The position numbers and the translations under genes are program-made. A stretch of 64,000 nucleotides of DNA from an uncultured Isosphaeraceae bacterium. Its GTDB lineage: Bacteria > Planctomycetota > Planctomycetia > Isosphaerales > Isosphaeraceae. The number at the start of each line of letters is the position of its first letter. Within the stretch, counting starts at the first letter, position 1. Location of the stretch: positions 434,001-498,000 of the forward strand of contig CAMFLR010000004.1 of assembly GCA_945957605.1 (NCBI GenBank). The letters run 5' to 3'. Positions 63,524 through 64,000 of this stretch are shown here, piece by piece. Below the pieces are notes generated by a model, which was not told the DNA's origin, ran no database searches, and worked only from the letters and a program-made list of their open reading frames with translations.

Positions 63524-64000
63524 ATGACTGGAGCGGCCTGGGGTCTTGAAGTTGTACGCGGGCGCGAAGCGGGTCGATCGTACCGGATCGAATCGGTGTC
63601 GACCGTGCTCGGCAACGCACTCGCCGGTGCCAGTGGGATCGACCTCGCCGCGCAGGAGACCGACTCCCCGCGCAAGATGGCCGCGCGTCAGGCCGTTATC
63701 GACCTCGAACCAGTCGCCCAGAAAATCGTCCTGCGAGACCTCGATAGCCCCGGCGGCACGTTCGTGAATCGCCAGCGTTTGCTTCCAGGGCAGGGGCGAT
63801 CGCTCGCTGCCGGTGACGTGATTCAAATCGGCGCGGTGCAGTTGCGCGTCACCCGCAATGGCGACACACCAGCGCCAGTTCAACAAGCACCCGCGCCATC
63901 GAGTGCAATTCATTTCGCATTGGTCGATGGAACCATCTGCCGAAGCTGGGACGATTTCCTCAAAGTTTCTTCACAAAAGTGGATGTTGCTCCGAGACGAA
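63524..64000 (+). CDS. FHA-domain protein, cut by the window end (partial)
   Basis: An open frame of 159 codons that begins at ATG 63524, five bases after the membrane FHA stop, and runs past base 64000. Residues 5-105 form an FHA domain: WGLEVVRGREAGRSYRIES, then ARQAVIDLEPVAQKIVLRDL, DSPGGTFVNRQRLLPGQGR and AGDVIQIGAVQLRV. A Pro/Ala linker (TPAPVQQAPAPSS) follows and a new domain begins at FALVDGTICRSWDDFLKVSS. What follows is not visible; on context it belongs to the same Hsp70/FHA operon. It is not listed among closed frames because it lacks a stop in the window. Confidence 0.85.
   Translation, partial: MTGAAWGLEVVRGREAGRSYRIESVSTVLGNALAGASGIDLAAQETDSPRKMAARQAVIDLEPVAQKIVLRDLDSPGGTFVNRQRLLPGQGRSLAAGDVIQIGAVQLRVTRNGDTPAPVQQAPAPSSAIHFALVDGTICRSWDDFLKVSSQKWMLLRDE

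Overview
The window is high-GC, densely coded bacterial chromosome that most resembles a planctomycete (phylum Planctomycetota). This rests on content, not on a search: a PUFA-synthase locus joined to ole genes, a secreted arylsulfatase, an SUMF1-domain protein, an FG-GAP repeat lipoprotein-free secreted protein, a Tat-exported PhoD, a DUF3472 protein, zinc-ribbon/membrane proteins starting with CPxCG-type motifs, and an Hsp70/FHA operon. I see no transposase, integrase, phage gene, CRISPR array, rRNA or convincing tRNA.

Layout. 1-2.9 kb: the 3' end of pdxA, a histidine phosphatase, an NDP-sugar epimerase and an HNH nuclease. 3.2-11.6 kb (minus): an RND efflux operon with one adaptor and two different permeases, no outer-membrane partner. 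12-19 kb: housekeeping and secreted proteins (CinA, YchF, SGNH hydrolase, YdjC/ChbG deacetylase, zinc-ribbon membrane protein, a large unknown secreted protein). 19-39.2 kb (minus): the main locus, pfaD-pfaA-pfaC-oleA-oleB-oleC-oleD followed by a gamma-carbonic-anhydrase-like gene. Apart from a gap of 66 bases between pfaA and pfaC, every junction is an overlap of 1-7 bases, so it looks like one translationally coupled operon. 39.7-48.8 kb: secreted and small metabolic proteins, including a minus-strand run of C45 hydrolase, TRIC channel, DUF3472 and PhoD phosphatase. 51.5-64 kb: a GrpE-like gene, a VIT/VWA protein, an arylsulfatase, and a plus-strand operon of Hsp70, zinc-ribbon membrane protein, Hsp70-VWA fusion, membrane FHA protein and a further FHA protein cut by the window end.

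How the main locus should work. PfaA (KS-AT-3xACP-KR-DH), PfaC (KS-CLF-AT-DH-DH; a PfaB-like AT is fused in) and PfaD (FMN enoyl reductase) would build a polyunsaturated acyl chain from malonyl units. OleA would join two acyl chains head to head, OleD reduce the beta-keto acid, OleC close a beta-lactone and OleB release CO2 to leave a long internal olefin. In Shewanella the combined action of separate pfa and ole loci gives the C31 nonaene hentriacontanonaene; here the entire route is encoded as a single coupled operon of about 20 kb. The only required partner not seen is the phosphopantetheinyl transferase. Product and chain length are inference.

The second notable system is the Hsp70/FHA/VWA operon at the right edge, which pairs lid-less Hsp70s with phosphopeptide-binding FHA domains and may be a chaperone-linked signalling module.
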